From assembly GCA_018894105.1 (NCBI GenBank), contig CM032121.1, forward strand, positions 35,930,230 to 35,994,229: a DNA stretch of 64,000 nucleotides, in the 5' to 3' direction. Numbering within the stretch: position 1 is the first letter of the stretch; each line of letters begins with the position of its first letter. This DNA comes from Jacaranda mimosifolia (lineage: Eukaryota > Streptophyta > Magnoliopsida > Lamiales > Bignoniaceae). Made by a program: the position numbers and the translations under genes. This document shows, piece after piece, positions 63,211 through 64,000 of the stretch. Below the pieces are notes generated by a model that saw only the letters and a list, made by a program, of their open reading frames with translations, had not been told where the DNA came from and ran no database searches.

Positions 63211-64000
63211 GTGCTCTCAGCATTCTACGATGGCAGGTCGAGCCTCTCAATAATGAAGTCGGCTAGAACCTATGCTTTGATGGCGATCCGCGGCTGGAAT
63301 GTGATGTCGAATTCCCCAAGCTCAATGGCCCATTTCGTGAGCCGACCTGAAGTATCTGGCTTGGATAACACATGTTTTAGCGGTTGAGTCGTTAATACCA
63401 AAATTGCGTGGGATTAAAAATAAGGCCGCAGCTTCCTGGCCGAAGTGACTAAGGCCAAAGCAAACTTTTCAATTTCCAGATAATTATGCTTGGGCCCTTA
63501 GAGAGCCTTGCTGCAATAGTATACTGGGCAGGGGTTTCCTGCTCTTGTCGTTGTTAACACTGAACTGATGGAGGCCGAAGAAACCGCCAAGTATGGCTAT
63601 AGTACTTCTCCAAGCTCGAGCTTGGCGAGCATAGGTGGTGAAGATAGGTATTGCTTGAGCTCGAGCAAGGCTTGATCACACTGCTGATACTACTTGAATC
63701 CGGATTTCTTTGCGTTCCTTAGGATTTTAAAGAAAGGTAGGCTCTTGTCTGCTAGTCGGGCTATGAATCTTCCCAAGGTGACCACCCTACCGACTAGACG
63801 CTGGACCTCATGAACTGTGCGAGGTGGGGTGATGTCCAAAATTGCTTGGATCTTCTGTGGGTGGGCCTCAATCCCTCTCTGGCTGACCATATAGCCAAGG
63901 AATTTCCCCCTAGAACTCCGAAAGTGCATTTGCTAGGATTGAGTTTCATGCCGAAAGCTCTCAGTATGTCGAAGGTGTGGCTGAGGTCGACTAGGTGATC
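63211..64000 (-). pseudogene. Gypsy reverse transcriptase end and first RNase H (broken, runs off the window)
   Basis: From the window edge, the minus strand shows the end of the reverse transcriptase: GKFLGYMVSQRGIEAHPQKI, then VHEVQRLVGRVVTLGRFIAR and LPFFKILRNAKKSGFK. The first RNase H follows, with PVYYCSKAL, YLEIEKFALALVTSARKLRPYF and LTKWAIELGEFDI. Stops occur after SGFK and in several later places. The catalytic YxDD region of the polymerase should lie beyond 64000. Confidence 0.87.

Larger units (their letters stand above)
56550..64000 (-). mobile_element. Degenerate Tat-lineage Ty3/Gypsy LTR retrotransposon (3' part)
   Basis: On the minus strand the order is reverse transcriptase, RNase H, a second archaeal-type RNase H, integrase, a 66-bp tandem array, an antisense ORF of Transposase_28 type, a polypurine tract and an LTR; the 5' half (gag, protease, 5' LTR) lies beyond 64000. 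Dual RNase H domains plus an antisense ORF downstream of integrase are characteristic of the Tat lineage (relatives of RIRE2, Grande, Retand and Ogre). Every coding part has stops or frameshifts, so this copy is inactive. The region is markedly more GC-rich than the flanking DNA, consistent with a comparatively recent insertion. The left boundary is inferred from TGAT...ATCA termini; the target duplication cannot be tested because the other end is outside the window. Confidence 0.85.

Overview
The window is nuclear DNA of a flowering plant, most likely a eudicot. It is AT-rich, its genes are split by introns, and every recognisable gene belongs to a plant family: chloroplast-type MES esterase, LONGIFOLIA/TRM, plant TAF8, a DUF616 glycosyltransferase relic and a Tat-type Gypsy retroelement. 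The sequence does not identify the species.

Layout: an AT-rich left arm carries a hAT-type MITE (189-844) and leads into RPL39 (3567-3820, +). A long gap with a kinase relic (about 7.9 kb) separates it from a convergent five-exon methylesterase-like gene (8211-12441, -). From 12.6 to 22 kb is a transposon-rich gap with a solo LTR (13726-14227) and two nested hAT elements (18308-20849, interrupted by 19272-20113). A decayed DUF616 glycosyltransferase pseudogene lies at 22213-24395 (+). Next are a six-exon FCP1/NIF-type HAD protein gene (CDS 27158-31980, +, with a 5'UTR intron from 25961), a gap with another hAT MITE (36321-36914), a five-exon LONGIFOLIA-like gene (42868-47567, +) and a convergent intronless TAF8 gene (51423-50392, -).

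The right end, about 56.55 kb to beyond 64 kb, is the 3' part of a degenerate Tat-lineage Ty3/Gypsy element on the minus strand. It contains broken reverse transcriptase, two RNase H domains and integrase, then a 66-bp tandem array, then an opposite-strand ORF (Transposase_28-type) with its own TATA box, then a polypurine tract and an LTR.

The genes are unrelated housekeeping and regulatory genes (translation, general transcription, a possible phosphatase, microtubule/cell-elongation control, an esterase-like protein) and form no pathway or cluster. I saw no convincing new biological system. The most informative features are transposon structures that can be delimited to the base from their target-site duplications, and catalytic-residue changes in two of the enzyme-like genes.
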